This document shows, piece after piece, positions 63,915 through 64,000 of a DNA stretch of 64,000 bases. The stretch is from Lichenibacterium dinghuense. Its GTDB lineage: Bacteria; Pseudomonadota; Alphaproteobacteria; Rhizobiales; Beijerinckiaceae. The position numbers and the translations under genes were made by a program. Positions within the stretch are counted from its first letter, which is position 1, and every line of letters begins with the position of its first letter. The notes under the pieces are model-generated. The model saw nothing but the letters and a program-made list of their open reading frames with translations. It made no database searches and was not told where the DNA came from. Where the stretch lies: positions 2,294,501 to 2,358,500 of the forward strand of contig NZ_JAJLMN010000001.1 in assembly GCF_021730615.1 (NCBI RefSeq). Reading direction: 5' to 3'.

Positions 63915-64000
63915 ATGCGCGCCGCCATCTACGCCCGGTTCTCCTCCGACCGCCAACGCGACGCGTCCATCGAGGACCAGGTCCGCATCTGCGAGGACCT
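63915..64000 (+). CDS. large serine recombinase, N-terminal fragment
   Basis: ATG 63915 begins MRAAIYARFSSDRQRDASIEDQVRICED, the resolvase N-terminus in which the Ser of YARFSSD is the nucleophile and RQ...S the conserved loop. A GGAG-like ribosome-binding sequence precedes the ATG. Only 28 residues fall inside the window. Such recombinases integrate prophages or other elements, so an element boundary is expected to the right. Confidence 0.85.
   Translation, partial: MRAAIYARFSSDRQRDASIEDQVRICED

Overview
The window comes from a high-GC alphaproteobacterium of the Hyphomicrobiales. A Methylobacterium-like genome is the best fit: it has a MucR/Ros regulator, two DUF6894 genes, many tiny secreted proteins, and dense IS5, IS3, IS110 and IS91 traffic. 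This is judged from protein character and base composition only; no rRNA or tRNA gene was seen. The window mixes core-like operons with accessory DNA, and about a dozen genes are visibly broken.

Region by region. 1-10036: a patchwork of small orphan genes, mostly secreted or hypothetical, with an acyltransferase-3 membrane protein, a MucR-like protein whose third codon is TAG, a periplasmic ClpP-like serine hydrolase, a DUF6894-Crp/Fnr pair, and remnants of an integrase and of duplicated small genes. 10037-13164: an IS cluster (IS5-like element A with two frameshifts, an IS3-family element whose orfB carries a short palindromic repeat, and a truncated IS5-like element B). 13198-20520 (minus strand): a six-gene operon encoding two CUT2 (ribose/xylose-type) sugar ABC transporters, with a GCAAGCGCTTGC LacI-type operator candidate upstream and strong hairpins before the last gene; one binding-protein gene is frameshifted. 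20951-22926: decayed DUF2254 and Na+/H+ antiporter genes. 22991-31091: an envelope/stress set (PRC-barrel, DUF1328, EEP-family hydrolase, YihY/BrkB, a clan GH-A-like glycosidase) around a NarL-type two-component system. Three 19-bp palindromes with one consensus lie in the two divergent promoter regions of this set.

31254-34178: IS630 and IS256 remnants, then IS5-like element C with an IS110-family element nested in its terminal repeat. 34201-42315: a LysR regulator, a two-TM ion channel, an MFS-HlyD-NodT tripartite efflux operon, an NADPH-dependent FMN reductase and a small ferredoxin-like barrel protein. 43208-48249: a GH63/MGH1-type glucosidase gene cut in two by element B, which itself carries a second, identical IS110-family copy in its terminal repeat. 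48520-50614: a tyrosine recombinase plus IS91-family transposase pair. 51114-52469: hflX. 52741-63120 (plus strand): a nine-gene cluster with a UrtABCDE-type amide/urea ABC transporter, an amidase, a DeoR regulator, an M20 carbamoylase-like hydrolase and two choline-kinase-like phosphotransferases, probably an uncharacterised amide-catabolic pathway. 63915-64000: the start of a large serine recombinase, suggesting another mobile element begins at the right edge.

The strongest structural observation is that both copies of the IS110/IS1111-type element sit at the same CA|GGCTC position inside the terminal inverted repeats of two different IS5-family elements, with a roughly 270-bp non-coding 3' end that is the expected place for a bridge RNA.
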